A stretch of DNA of 64,000 nucleotides from Ariolimax columbianus (Eukaryota; Mollusca; Gastropoda; Stylommatophora; Arionidae). The stretch's first letter is position 1; each line of letters starts with the position of its first letter. The position numbers and the translations under genes were made by a program. Below the pieces are notes generated by a model. The model was not told where the DNA came from and did not search any database. It saw only the letters and a list, made by a program, of their open reading frames with translations. The stretch lies in NCBI GenBank assembly GCA_036924085.1, contig JAVGWX010000008.1, positions 53,815,314 through 53,879,313 on the forward strand, in the 5' to 3' direction. Below, in pieces: positions 26,301 through 35,075 of the stretch.

Positions 26301-26548
26301 TGCAGAGTCTTCTAAACCAGTATAAAGACATTAAGTTAATTGAGTGTTCCTATTCTTTGTTCCAGTTTCAGGCCCTGGCAACACTCTTGGTGCATTAAAA
26401 ACAAATTTACAATTGTGGATACATAAAACGAAAATGCTTGTATACAGTCACTTACCTCCTGTATTTTCTCACATTGAGTACCTTTCCCTGCACCAGGGCC
26501 TCCTAACACAAATATGACTTTGTACTTTGGCTTGGAATCACCAGACAT
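14245..26548 (-). CDS. CMPK1: UMP-CMP kinase (exons 1-4 seen)
   Basis: Phosphorylates UMP, CMP and dCMP with ATP in pyrimidine nucleotide synthesis. The family is mainly cytosolic. Joined exons 26548-26456, 22848-22702, 20704-20567 and 14321-14245 read in one frame with matching phases (0, 0, 0, ending in phase 2). Motifs in order: P-loop [10 protein letters not shown] (residues 16-25), [11 protein letters not shown] (NMP-binding, about 37-47), [10 protein letters not shown], the nucleoside-monophosphate kinase signature FLIDGFPRN (about 90-98), VLFFDCP, then the lid [15 protein letters not shown]. About 152 of roughly 196 residues are present, and the last ~45 are not located. Introns are about 3.6, 2.0 and 6.2 kb and full of repeats. 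Homology is certain from motif order. The exact orthologue name is inference. Confidence 0.93.
14541..14706 (+). repeat. Tandem repeat, three units of 53/77/~36 bp
   Basis: Units begin 'gctgtgggga(g)aaactgttt' at 14541, 14594 and 14671. The middle unit is longer because it contains an extra internal copy of 'gaaactgtttatctagg'. The following frame (to 15034) is open for over 100 codons, perhaps partly because of the repeat. Confidence 0.8.
14707..15034 (+). pseudogene. Open frame ending in zinc-finger-like motif
   Basis: The plus-strand frame ends '..LFDSWTEEV..', '[19 protein letters not shown]'. The spacing resembles the C-terminal half of a BED-type finger found at the N-terminus of hAT-like transposases (W...K-x-C-x2-C...H), but the first cysteine is a tyrosine. 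No transposase body follows. It lies in intron 3 of CMPK1, antisense to it. A weak assignment. Confidence 0.25.
15035..16359. other. Intronic, no recognisable gene
   Basis: Inside CMPK1 intron 3. 'ttaatcctttccagccc' near 15123 and 'ttaactcattcacttcc' near 15254 look like single piggyBac-type ends, but no partner end is visible. The rest is unassigned. Confidence 0.35.
16360..16560 (+). repeat. Repeat B copy
   Basis: 'ggctaacgtctggtcagg'-like start, 'aaccgcctggagga(g)', 'ccggtccac(c)ttcatcagc' and 'tccttttcagNgcgcacaaaagNgttac' are shared with 34735-35075 (plus). 22990-23200 carries the same family inverted ('tgactcactactacagg'). Medium-copy repeat of unknown class. Confidence 0.7.
17241..19141 (-). 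pseudogene. piggyBac transposase, one frameshift
   Basis: DDD transposase that cuts and pastes at TTAA. It starts at ATG 19141 with an acidic, serine-rich N-terminus (to about residue 125), then a basic patch (KRGRGARSR). A one-base loss near 18753-18757 breaks the frame just before the conserved W-REVFEG block. The second part (ATG 18611 is internal) carries [24 protein letters not shown] and NGCDKVDQ, so all three catalytic aspartates are present. It ends in a Cys/His cross-brace finger (CRQC, CxxC, CQGC, HSNHC, EQHH). The frame continues to TAA at the usual position and total length fits PGBD4-like proteins. A single repaired base would leave it open, so it is either recently dead or an assembly error. 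Confidence 0.9.
19499..19585 (-). repeat. Second copy of the transposase start region
   Basis: 'gaaaatcgtgtcccacgagaat..gg.gg..g.acgccatttcttcaagtaaaa' repeats 19099-19155, the region around the transposase ATG, about 400 bp upstream. The copy keeps an ATG in the same context (GCCATTTCTTCAA on the plus strand) but its frame closes soon. Confidence 0.8.
20567..20704 (-). CDS. CMPK1: CMPK1 exon 3 (NMP kinase signature)
   Basis: Acceptor 'ttgttatcag', then [40 protein letters not shown], donor CAG|GTAAAT. The exon has 138 nt, phase 0 to 0. The preceding LLRR joins to EM exactly as in the family pattern LL-K-R-E-M. Confidence 0.93.
20861..21679. other. Intronic, no recognisable gene
   Basis: Within CMPK1 intron 2. 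A/T-rich, with no motif or dispersed repeat that I can link. Confidence 0.4.
21680..22012 (+). repeat. SINE-A copy in CMPK1 intron 2
   Basis: From 'gatcaagatgttcagcggtg' to 'ggcttggtagcaggaagaagaac', with a GAA-type tail. Antisense to CMPK1. Its 3' end is included in the duplicated segment 21927-22425. Confidence 0.75.
21927..22425 (+). repeat. Direct duplication, copy 1 (499 bp)
   Basis: Almost identical to 23644-24123. I count about five substitutions plus one 19-bp gap between short direct repeats (caataaata). The duplicate starts with the 3' end of SINE-A and runs into single-copy intron sequence. Copy 1 lies downstream of CMPK1 exon 2 in gene orientation. Confidence 0.93.
22702..22848 (-). 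CDS. CMPK1: CMPK1 exon 2 with GC donor
   Basis: Acceptor 'gtttctag', then [41 protein letters not shown]. The exon has 147 nt, 49 codons, phase 0 to 0. The only donor that joins in frame to exon 3 and keeps the conserved LL-R-R-E-M order is CGG|GCAAGT. This is the classic strong form of a GC-AG intron donor. Nearby GT dinucleotides would add or shift residues. Confidence 0.9.
22990..23200 (-). repeat. Repeat B copy, inverted
   Basis: On the reverse strand it shows 'cctgtagtagtgagtca', 'gaagtcaaacatagcacaactgcctggagga' and 'ccgacttNcatcagca', parallel to 34800-34990. In CMPK1 intron 1. Confidence 0.6.
23621..23646. repeat. (GT)n(AT)n microsatellite
   Basis: 'gtgtgtgtgtgtatatatatatatatat' abuts the left edge of duplication copy 2. 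The right edge also lies at a short 'atatatata' run. Confidence 0.85.
23644..24123 (+). repeat. Direct duplication, copy 2 (480 bp)
   Basis: Second copy of 21927-22425, in CMPK1 intron 1, about 1.7 kb away in direct orientation. With copy 1 it brackets exon 2. It lacks 19 bp present in copy 1. Both of its edges are AT-dinucleotide runs. Confidence 0.93.
24130..24510 (+). repeat. tRNA-headed SINE (family 2)
   Basis: The head has an A-box-like 'acccagtggtctcgaggtaagg' and a B-box 'gggtgggttcaaatcacgg'. The body runs to 'catagatggtgcctgacag' and 'ctaccttgctctaat', also seen at 3105-3235. It sits in CMPK1 intron 1, antisense to the gene. Confidence 0.65.
24511..26264. other. CMPK1 intron 1, mostly unassigned
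   Basis: 24640-24690 shares 'cttccccacg.cgtctaNcgacacaagtgga' with 51690-51735 (a LINE tail end). 25850-25940 is a minus-strand relic of SINE core family 1. At 25165-25420 a weak inverted pair ('acccctttgac' and 'gtcaaggggt') could be an old MITE, but the ends are not clean. No exon-like sequence was recognised. Confidence 0.35.
26265..26345 (+). mobile_element. CR1/L2-like LINE, 3' end only
   Basis: 'gatgtaaatgaaactggttgtatacagactttgcagagtcttctaaaccagtataaagacattaagttaa' equals the final UTR of the LINE at 37780-38808. This is a very short 5'-truncated insertion in CMPK1 intron 1, about 110 bp from exon 1. Confidence 0.8.
26456..26548 (-). CDS. CMPK1: CMPK1 exon 1 (P-loop)
   Basis: From ATG at 26548: [31 protein letters not shown], 31 codons, donor GAG|GTAAGT. 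The frame stays open upstream to about 26662, but there is no upstream ATG in it (26662 is TTG). A TATA box lies 65-72 bp upstream, so I chose 26548. Some vertebrate CMPK1 proteins have a longer N-terminus. Here the open upstream frame is more likely promoter and 5' UTR. Confidence 0.92.
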
Positions 26549-26612
26549 GTTTGCCTTACAAATTGATACCCAACTTCCAGACCAGGTTATACTGCTGAAA
26601 ACTGACAGGCCT

Positions 26613-26620
26613 CTTTTATA
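26613..26620 (-). promoter_or_regulatory. TATA box of CMPK1
   Basis: The minus strand reads GG-TATAAAAG-AGGCC. With a start site 25-30 bp downstream, transcription would begin near 26585-26590, giving a 5' UTR of about 40 nt before the ATG. Consensus match plus position; not proven. Confidence 0.55.
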
Positions 26621-26662
26621 CCTTCCAACACTGGAGCATACACCTGCCCCTAATCTAAACAA

Positions 26663-27169
26663 AGATGCCTTCAGTTTGATCAGACCTGAAACAGAAGTAA
26701 GGCAATATGCAATAAGGCATTTAAAAGGAGGACCTTACTTCAACAAATGCACTTGGCCAAAAACAAAATTGGAAACAAGACTGTCCAGCTTGAAGTTATT
26801 AAGTCTGTAACGATTTCCAAGACCTTCTCACATTACAAAATTATACTCGAGGATCTAATTTTATCGAGTAGACAGTTTTCAACTGTTCAGATTATTGATC
26901 ATGTTGTTGTCCCCACACTGTTAATATTGCTTTAACAGGTTGGCTATCAGTAATGATTTTACCTAGTTGAACATGGCTTAATGAAGCTCACGTGCACAGA
27001 TTACATTAGCATTACCTTCTGCAGTAGTCAATATATGAATTTCCTATTGTAGTATTTCATGTGCTGCGGGCAATGCACCAGCCTTGATGTACGTTACTTA
27101 TGTTAGAAGATTTAGGCAGATACAATGATACACAGAAAACATAAATATCAAATTGATGAAAAGAGGATT
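26663..27169. other. CMPK1 upstream region
   Basis: No coding region. A/T-rich, with no CpG-rich block. Any upstream regulatory sites cannot be named from sequence alone. Confidence 0.4.
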
Positions 27170-27899
27170 CTTATGTGGTTAAAATCATTTTTCTGTGCAA
27201 TGACTTCTACAACACAGGATCTATATTGCATGACCTGATTATATTGGCCTCTATAACACTTCCCAAAGAAACCTTGTGCAACAAATGTTCAGATTTTAGA
27301 ACAATTGGTCTAACGAACCACATGATTAAATACTGCTCAAAAGAAAACTTAACGAATTAGACAATGAAGCTCAAGAATAACGTTTACATTTTGACAAAAC
27401 AACTAAACAAGAGAGGCAAAATACTGTATAAGAACACTAGCAGATAAAAGTAATACCAAAAAAATATTTATACGTGCTTTATAGGTACTACAAGGCTTTC
27501 GATAGTGTCCAGTAATAGAAACTAGGCACATGTCAGGGAAATACAGGTATGGATGGAAAATACAGAGGAATACTTAAAATATTTATATTGAGAGCAAAAT
27601 GCCACAGCAAGATTCAACAGAATTTACTCACCATATAAGATGTAAAACAGAACAGAATAAGGATGTAAGACTGAGGACCAGGACATGACCCCACACATAT
27701 AATACAGTATATGTGCAAGAAATCTTCTAAAGTTGCATAAAGACAAAAACGTGGGAATGGCATTTGATGTTTCTATGGTGTGAAGAGAGCCAAGCAATTA
27801 TATAAATGACTGCTACTTCTGCATGGTTCCACCTGCTCTTGCAGACATCACCATAAAAAAGAAATTGACGGTAGGTAAAAGTACCAGAATATATAATCT

Positions 27900-28720
27900 A
27901 CTTTCTAACCAGTTCTGCGCACAAAGAACTTCATGTTCTCGAACTTACCAAATGAATTTTCCATCGATTCCAACAATGAGGATCGAGGTGAACTAATGCC
28001 AGGTTATCCTAGCCTCTGGCGTCTATTGACGCCATGGTGCGTCATACGCACCACACATTCTCACCCAAAAAGAACTGAATAATCTTGTTCATGATCTGAA
28101 GCTGTCCAAGGTCAAAGAGCAGTTACTTGGATCAAGACTTAAAGAATGGAATCTTTCCAAAAAAAATGTCCAAATTACTTCATCTCATCGCAGTCACCAT
28201 GAAAGGAAGATGACCTTGTGTTCTGCTCCGATGTAGATGGCCTGATGAATGCTATAGGAAGCAATCATGACCCGCAACAATGGGGACTATTCATAGACTT
28301 CTCTAAACTGAGTCTCAAAGTGGTGTTGCTGCATAATGGAAACCAACTACCATCCATATGAGTTGAACACGCTGTGTACTTGAAAGAAACCTACGGTAAT
28401 CTAAAACAGCTCTTGAACTGTCTTCAACAACAAGTACAACTGGCATCCCTGTTGTGAACTAAAGGTTGTTGCTATGTTGAAGGGTCTTATTATTATTATT
28501 ATTATGTTGAAGGGTCTGCAGTTAAAGATACAACTTCTCTATTTTACCTTGCATTTCTTCCCCGACAACTGTGGCATGGTGAATGTTTTAACTAGAACAC
28601 TGTCATGATGGAGAAGTGATACTAGGGAAACTGGTTCATTTCACTATTGGCTGACTACTGTTGGACATTCGCAGACAAGACAGACATAGACGCAGACTTC
28701 TACTGGTGCATGTCATATGT
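27900..28720 (+). pseudogene. Degraded copy of an unnamed invertebrate ORF family
   Basis: Broken plus-strand frames give, in order, 'NNLVHDLKLSKVKEQLLGSR', 'SDVDGLMNAIGSNHDPQQW', 'LFIDFSKLSLKVVLLHNGN', 'PDNCGMVNVL' and 'LADYCWTF'. I recognise this order from a multicopy predicted-protein family in many invertebrates (about 500 residues, function unknown to me, probably of mobile origin). Stops are frequent. It interrupts the LINE around it, between motif A and motif C. Naming is from memory, not from a search. Confidence 0.55.
28471..28516. repeat. (ATT)n flanked by a 15-bp direct repeat
   Basis: 'tatgttgaagggtct' occurs at about 28467-28482 and again at 28503-28517 on either side of a short ATT run. 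It could be a slippage product or the scar of a small insertion. Confidence 0.7.
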
Positions 28721-29085
28721 GCATATTATTCAATTATAATAAGGATAATGAATTGTGAATTTCTAAAAAATAGTAGCCAATTTGGCATTTTCATATTCAT
28801 TTTAAGCATCTTGAAATCTTTAAGAAATTACTACATTTATCTCAGAGGCATGACTATCAAAATTTGTTGTCCAATAAAAAGTTGTCAAGTGTTAACAATA
28901 AATAATCTCAGATATGCAGATGACAGTTGTGCTAGCTGAAAGTGAACAAGAATTATATGAACTGGTGATTCAAGTAAGGAACAAAAGTCAGGCATATACA
29001 TATGACATTAACAATGTGAAAATTAAAATTATAATAATTAGCAAAGTAGACAAGAAATAACCTCTATGGATACAAATTAATGATC

Positions 29086-29481
29086 GTATGACGTTCGAAG
29101 AGTCAAAACGGCTTATCAAAGCCAGATACATGACCAAATGGGAAACCGAACATACTGGTTACACCAAAAACGATGCCTATTACCAGTTGAACAGAAGAGA
29201 GCAGGTCATTGTCTTCAGACTTCGGACTGGCCACAATAGACTGAGGTACCACCTATTCAACAAATTAAAGATAGGTGGTACCGACGAATGCCCGTGCGGT
29301 ACCGGTAAAATGACCGCTGAACATCTGCTGCAGAACTGCCCAACATACGAGGATCAGAGAGAGCAGATGTGGCCATCATCAGGAACCGTAAGACAAGCTC
29401 TATGGCAGTGTCGACAGCCTCAGGATGACCGCCGCTTTTTTCGAAAAAATAATGGTTACTGTCTGACTGCGTACGAAGAAG
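29086..29481 (+). mobile_element. LINE tail (post-RNase H), 5'-truncated, with TSD
   Basis: Flanked by the 12-bp direct repeat aaattaatgatc (29074-29085 and 29482-29493). The open frame reads EESKRLIKARYMTKWETEH, REQVIVFRLRTGHNRL, and a CCHC-like cluster CPCGTGKMTAEHLLQNC. It stays open except at the end, and is close to the tail at 47309-47996. It ends 'gactgcgtacgaagaaga'. The intact duplication and open frame point to a fairly young insertion. Confidence 0.85.
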
Positions 29482-29539
29482 AAATTAATGATCAAATATT
29501 AGTCCAGGTCAAAAGCTTCTATCTTGGAAATATTTCTTT

Positions 29540-29848
29540 TTCGATGTTCATTCTCAAACTCCTGATACTAAGCTCTGAAAAGGGTTTGGCAAGTAGCAGG
29601 ATGCAGTCACAAGAACGGAATATGCTGTGTCATAGTTTACAGCTTGACTGCGATATTTGTATCTTTCGATCTAACACGTCCGACTTTAGCGTGGTATTTT
29701 TGGGTATCGAGTTATAGCCTTCCCTTTTCAATTCCTTCTCCTTAGCCAGTCTGCCCTGTTGCGGCCTGTTATCCAGGATCACCACATGGAGGTGAAGGAG
29801 TCTAGGCAGCTCTGGGTTACTGACCCTGACGTTAGCAGTTAGTTTTGG
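29540..29848 (-). repeat. SINE-A copy inside LINE
   Basis: From 'gatgttcattctcaaactcctgatactaagc' to 'ctgacgttagcagttagttttgg', in minus orientation. It splits the host LINE between LGNI and LITEDGR. Confidence 0.7.
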
Positions 29849-30059
29849 GTCTAATAACGGAGGACGGAAGATAGTAATCCATAAGAAGATTGAGATGACC
29901 AAATCTGTTTTACCAAAATGAGTTGCAAACTAAAAATAAGTGATCAGGTGTCATGTATACTCATCATTACTGATTAGACTGCACTGTATGGTGTAGAAAC
30001 AAGAACAATGAACAAACTGAAAAGAGAATTGATGTCTACGGAATGTGGATGTATAGATT

Positions 30060-30072
30060 AATGTGACATCTC
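30060..30072. repeat. Target-site duplication, left copy
   Basis: aatgtgacatctc, identical to 33193-33205. The two copies bracket the 3.1-kb LINE exactly. Confidence 0.9.
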
Positions 30073-33000
30073 TTACTTACTTACTTAGTCGCTCCTCTTC
30101 TACAGTGAGGTGTAGAGGTCTGCCAAAGAGAACGCCACACTGCTCTATCCGCCATCTTTTTCCTGGCCTCTTTCCAATCCAGCCCTCTATCACTTAGGGA
30201 CTGTCGTATGTTGTCTTCCCAACGTACTTTGGGACGTCCTCAGGGTCTGCGTCCTTGACTTTTGATCTCCCATGACCGCTTTGGTATCCGATCTTCTTCC
30301 ATTCTACAGACATGGCCAAACCACTGTAGTTGGGACTGCTCCACTCGTGTCTGCAGGGGTTGAACTTCCAGATTGCTACGTATTGTCTGGTTACGGATCT
30401 TGTCCCTTTTCGTCACCTGAACCGCCTTTCTTAGGTTTCTTAGCCTCATTTCTGAAGTTTGTAATTGCTTTTCTTGGGCTGTAGTCATTGCCCATGACTC
30501 ACATCCATATGTCAGGACAGGCACATAGGTCGAGCGGTATACATCCATCTTTGTTTTCCTGCTTATTTCTCTTCTACTGAGGAAACCTCTGTTTATTGCA
30601 TGGAACAGTCTACCTGCTGCTGCCCTTCGTGCAGTTAACTCCTCTTTGATTCCTCCCTGCTGTCAATTACTACTCCTAGATATTTAAAGTTGCTGACCTG
30701 CTCCCGTGCTCGTGTTCCCGGGGTTATCTGATGTCTCTTTTCATCTCTGGCGATCACCGTGGTTTTTGTTTTGGAGTTGCTGATGTGCATTCCTCTCTTC
30801 TTCAACTCTTCTTCCCAGACCTGCAAGTTGATCTGGAGATGTGCTTCGGTTTTCGTGATCAGGGCCACATCGTCTGCAAATGCTAGTTCCGATATGTAAC
30901 TTGGTCTCATCTTTCAGTACCCTACTTCATACTTTTTTGTCCGTTCCTTGCAGGCTTTGATGACTTCATCCATGAGGAGTATGAAAAGGTACGGTGATAG
31001 AATGTCCCCCTGTCTTATTCCGCTAGTGGTCTTGAACTCTCCTGACTTTTGATTTGATGTCCGCACATAATTTCTGCATGTTTTATAGAAACTCTGTATG
31101 GCACAGATCAGGGGTCCTGGGAGATGCATCTCTTTATCATATTCAAGAGCCTTTTCACCTAGCTGTCTAAGTGTAAAGATAAGGTCTTGAGTACTTCTGT
31201 TTGCCCTAAACCAACATTGAGTTTCATCCATGTTTGGCTCTGCTAGACCTCTTAATCGCCATTCTAGAATCCTAGAGTAGACTTTCCCAGGGACACTGAG
31301 AAGGGAAATACCTCTGTGATTTTCACATTGTCGATTGTCACCCCTTTTAAATATTGGTATTATTATTGCAACCTCCCAGTCTCTTGGTATCTTCTTGTAG
31401 CGCCAAGCTGCCTTGAGAATCTTCATGAATAGCATCTTTCCTGCCGCTCCCGTGTATTTAACCATTTCTGGTGTTATACCATCATGTCCTGCTGCTTTAC
31501 CAATCTTAATTTTCTCCAATGCTGCCTTTAGTTATTCCATTGTGATATTATCGTTTCCCTCCATGGCTCACTCTTCTTGAATTGGGACTGTTACTTCCAG
31601 AGCTTGGTTTTCCTCCACTCCAAGAAGATCTGAAAAACATTCTTTCCATCTGTTCATTACCTCTTCTGGGGCGATCAACAGCGCACCTTGTTTATCTTTA
31701 ACAAATTTCAGGGGGCATTCCTTTTCCTTCTTTGTGTTCTTTAAGGTCCTGTAGAACAGTTTCTGGTTTTCTCCAGCATTATGTTCCAGTTTCTCTCCAA
31801 ATTTTCCCAGGATTTCTGTTTGGCCTTGAGCACAGTCTTCTTTGCTTCTGTTCTAAAATTTACATATTCTTTATATTACTTTGTTTGATCTTCTATATTC
31901 CTAGCCCCTAGGTATTGCTTCCATGCCTTTTTCTTTTATCGTATTTTTGTTTTCACTTCTGTCCACCATGGTGTACTCTTTCTCTTCTGCCCTTCTTTGG
32001 TTTGACCGCATGCCTCTGCTGCAGTCTCTTTGAGGATGTCTTTGAATTTTACCCAGAGCATTTCCATATCTTCTTCAGATTCCTCTATCCTTTCTATTGC
32101 TGTTGTTATGAGCCCTTGGTATCTCCTCTTAACATCTGGTTCTCGTAGTTTGTAAGCCTTAATTTTATTTTCTCCTCGTGTATTATGTTTCATGCTTGCT
32201 GATGGGGTTGCCTGGCTGGATAGTGTTTTTCAATTTCTCTATTTTAACTAGGTAGTGGTTGCTTCCTATCTCTGGTCCTCTGAACACTCTAGCATCCTTT
32301 ACCTGCTTGAAATCAGTTTTCCTCACTATCGCATAGTCAATTATGGATCTTTCATTTCTTGCCGGCTCGCATCTTGTGTAGGCATGGATACGCTTGTGTG
32401 GAAACCTTGTATTTGTAATGACAAGGTTGTGTTCTCTGCAGAATCTCAGCAGTCGTTTTCCATTGTCATTTAAGACATCTTCTCCATACCTACCGATCAC
32501 TCCATCCCATCTAGAATAGTCGTTTCCAACTCTTGCGTTGAAGTCTCCAAGGAGAAGTATTTCATTATGGCAATCGTCAATGGTCCTTTGAAGGAGCTCA
32601 TAAAATTCATCTTTTATGTCAGTGCTCTCATCTTCGTTTGGTGCATACACAGTGACGATATCCATTTGATTATCCTCCTCTTGTAGACTTGATGAATTTG
32701 CATCCTTTAATGTTTGCTTTGTTATTACTATTCACTATACAGCCAACCCCTGCTCTGGCTCGTTCACTCAAGGGAACTCCGCTGTAGTATAGCATGTTGC
32801 CGTCATGGTCCAGAACGCCCTGTCCCTTTTTCTTTGTTTCTGTAAGTGCCAGGACTGTCAATTTTGCTCTCTTCATCTCTTCTATTAGTTCATGTTCTTT
32901 TCCGTTTAAACTTCGTACATTCCTTTTTTCTCGCCTGTTCGTCGCCGTTGAGGTCAGTCCGGTTTTCTCTATGTTTTGACTTGTAACCGGTTTTTTTTTA

Positions 33001-33192
33001 AAGACAAACAGGTGATTAGCCTGTTGTGCCGTTGCATGGTGGAGGGGCTGCCTCTTTACAGCTTCCATGCCTGCCGACCCATTTTTGTCCACGGCTGCTT
33101 ATTTATTCGCAGCTAACCTCCAAATTAGAAGGCCTTTCAGCAATCCGCAACCCTGCTGACGCACCTGGTAGAAGGTAGGTTCCTCCCCCAGG
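30073..33192 (-). mobile_element. LINE (APE endonuclease + RT), 3.1 kb, near full length
   Basis: Minus strand, 5' end at 33192. Endonuclease: ALTETKKKGQG, GVGCIVN, VTVYAPNED, LLGDFNARVGND, IDYAIV, GSNHYLV. Then a linker (TPWWTEVK). RT: AAGHDGITPEMVKY, RDWEVAIIIPIFKRGD, NHRGISLL, SGIRQGDILSPYLF, ELAFADDVALI, YLGVVID. C-terminus: TYGCESWAMT, QWFGHVCRM. The type is that of proteins often annotated craniofacial-development-protein-2-like. The 3' end is a (TAAG)n run (plus 30073-30090). The frame is broken several times, RT motif A is deleted, and the endonuclease SDH is SNH, so it is inactive although its target duplication is perfect. Confidence 0.88.
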
Positions 33193-33241
33193 AATGTGAC
33201 ATCTCATGAACAGAATTAAGGAAGTCTTGGATAAATTAGCT

Positions 33242-33540
33242 ATTTTCTGTGGTAACAGAGTGCCATGCCTCAGTTCGAATCGTGTTTCCGGAGACTAAAA
33301 AAAAAATAAACAAATATGGGTCGTGATTTTAATCGGGGACCGCTTCTCCAGTCAAGCCAGCTGTAATTGGGAACCTGACACACGAGTTAGGAAAAGTAAA
33401 AACAGCAAGGAAGGGCACTGGCCACCCCACCTCTCACAAGCTGCAGCTTAGTAATAGTACAATCAATAGAGTCTAAAAAGTCTTCAAAAACTCCATTTCC
33501 AACCAGTGGTTAATTCTGCTGAATTTCAACTTTACTTTAC
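33242..33540 (+). repeat. SINE core family 1, with B-box
   Basis: Box-B-like 'cagttcgaatcg', then 'agccagctgtaattgggaacctgac', 'gttaggaaaagtaaa' and 'actggccaccccacctc', ending near an 'aactttactttact' run. Confidence 0.65.
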
Positions 33541-34734
33541 TGGATAAATTAGGTGTGCAAAGATAATTGATGGAACAAAATCAGACAGTTAAATCTAATT
33601 AATAATTTAATTGTTTTATTCCAAGACATAAATAAATGTATGAGGCAGAGGACATGTCATATGATTATGTGATGTCATGAATGTCATTAATACTGAAAAT
33701 AAATGTGGACGGTAAACGTTCCAGTACACAACGCTATAAATGGGATTATAACTATATGAGATACTTTCACTATAATATCAAGAGGTGGACAGCAAAATAT
33801 CCAGACGAATCAATTAGACTAGACCTATTAAAAGTATTATAATTATTGATTGAAGCCGAAGCCGGCTTTCAGATGTTTCACTTTCTCTGTGGAAATAACT
33901 TACAGTTACACTGTCTTTAACTGATTTGATGATTAATTGACGCAGTTAAATGCCATAGGAGTGTTAGCAAACACAGTGAGAGTGTCACTGTGCCACACAG
34001 AACAAAAACTATATCCTAATTCTAACACGTATGTAACAGTTTGAGTTAGATTCTACAGGTGCCACTATGAATATGATGTAATAATATATAGACATGGCGT
34101 ACGCCGGTAGTTCGCACATTGATTTGGTTGTTATCTGCTCTAATCGTAGCTAAATTCGTATTAAATTGTATTATGATTATTCTCAATTGACATACTTCGC
34201 TCTATTGAATGCAAATATCCGAACATAACAAGTTAAATGCTAACTTACAAGATAGACTGGTAACCACATCTGATCTTACAAACTCGGATCTGTTGGTGGT
34301 AAGGGAGATAAGTAGCCAAAGGGAAGTGCGAGTGTGCAAACGGGAACTTTTCCCCCGGTCATGCGCTCTGACGTTTCGATCTGTTCATGTATATATATTA
34401 TCTCAACTTGACTTTCTCTGTCCTCATCTAACATGAGGTGTAATGGGTTTTTTCCTTTCTTGTGGCTTATAGTTTTTACATGGTGGGTCTTCGGCGCCAT
34501 GCCATTACCTTCACCTTGTTTTGTCGCCTCTTATGACATGTCACGTATGTTACTGTGTTACTATTTGTTTGTTCCCGTTCGGGCCCTGACAACACACCTG
34601 CGTACTTTTATAAAAACCATAATGTCTGTTTGCTTCTGTATCCTTCTGCTGTCGGGAAAGAGTCAAACATTACCATACTGATTTCTGTACGGTGTGAGAA
34701 AATTCGTGTACACACATCAGTATTATCGGGACAA
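33541..34734. other. No recognisable gene
   Basis: No exon or transposon motif identified. 34280-34690 is more G/C-balanced and has frames of 60-80 codons on both strands, but no domain signature. Confidence 0.35.
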
Positions 34735-35075
34735 TGAGGCTAACGTCTGGTCAGGAAAAACACACTGATCAAACAATGTTAGCCAGGGTCAGGAGAAATA
34801 TACTGGTTAAGACCCTCACCTGACCTACTCGTTAGTTGTCCTGGAAACGGGCTGTTGTCGAGGACAACAGTCTGGCTAACAACGTGAGGTTCGATGTGAT
34901 CCCTGTAGTAGTGAGTGACACGCAGATGAAGCCTAGCATTGCAAAACCGCCTGGAGATACCGGTCCACTTCATCAGCCCACTCGGTATATCAGGGAAGCT
35001 ACTACATTCTGCCACAAGTTCCTTTTCAGTGCGCACAAAAGGGTTACCGCCCCATTGTGGGCATTAGCAACCAAC
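34735..35075 (+). repeat. Repeat B, longest copy
   Basis: About 340 bp from 'gaggctaacgtctggtcagg' to 'gtgggcattagcaacca'. It is shared in part with 16360-16560 (plus) and 22990-23200 (minus). It contains 'cgaggacaacag' and 'gtaagtgagtgacac'-like stretches but no A/B boxes that I trust. Confidence 0.7.

Larger units (their letters stand above)
27170..33260 (+). pseudogene. Old LINE split by at least four insertions
   Basis: Plus-strand pieces fit one LINE. 27170-27360 has RT fingers (CSDFRTIGLTNHMIKY). 27480-27520 has motif A (YYKAFDSVQ). 28880-29085 has motif C (INNLRYADD) and the start of the next block. 29482-29540 has INDQILVQVKSFYLG. 29845-30072 has LITEDGR, IEMTKSVLPKMS, then ALYGVETRTMNKL and MWMYRLM. 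33193-33240 has LMNRIKEVLDKL. The host sequence reads across the RNase H-LINE tail and the 3.1-kb LINE once one target-duplication copy is ignored. Stops and shifts are many, so the host is old and the insertions are younger. Confidence 0.75.

Noticed and set aside
26549..26662. N-terminal extension of CMPK1 starting at 26662
   Set aside because: The codon there is TTG, not ATG, and the stretch contains the TATA box, so it is read as promoter and 5' UTR.
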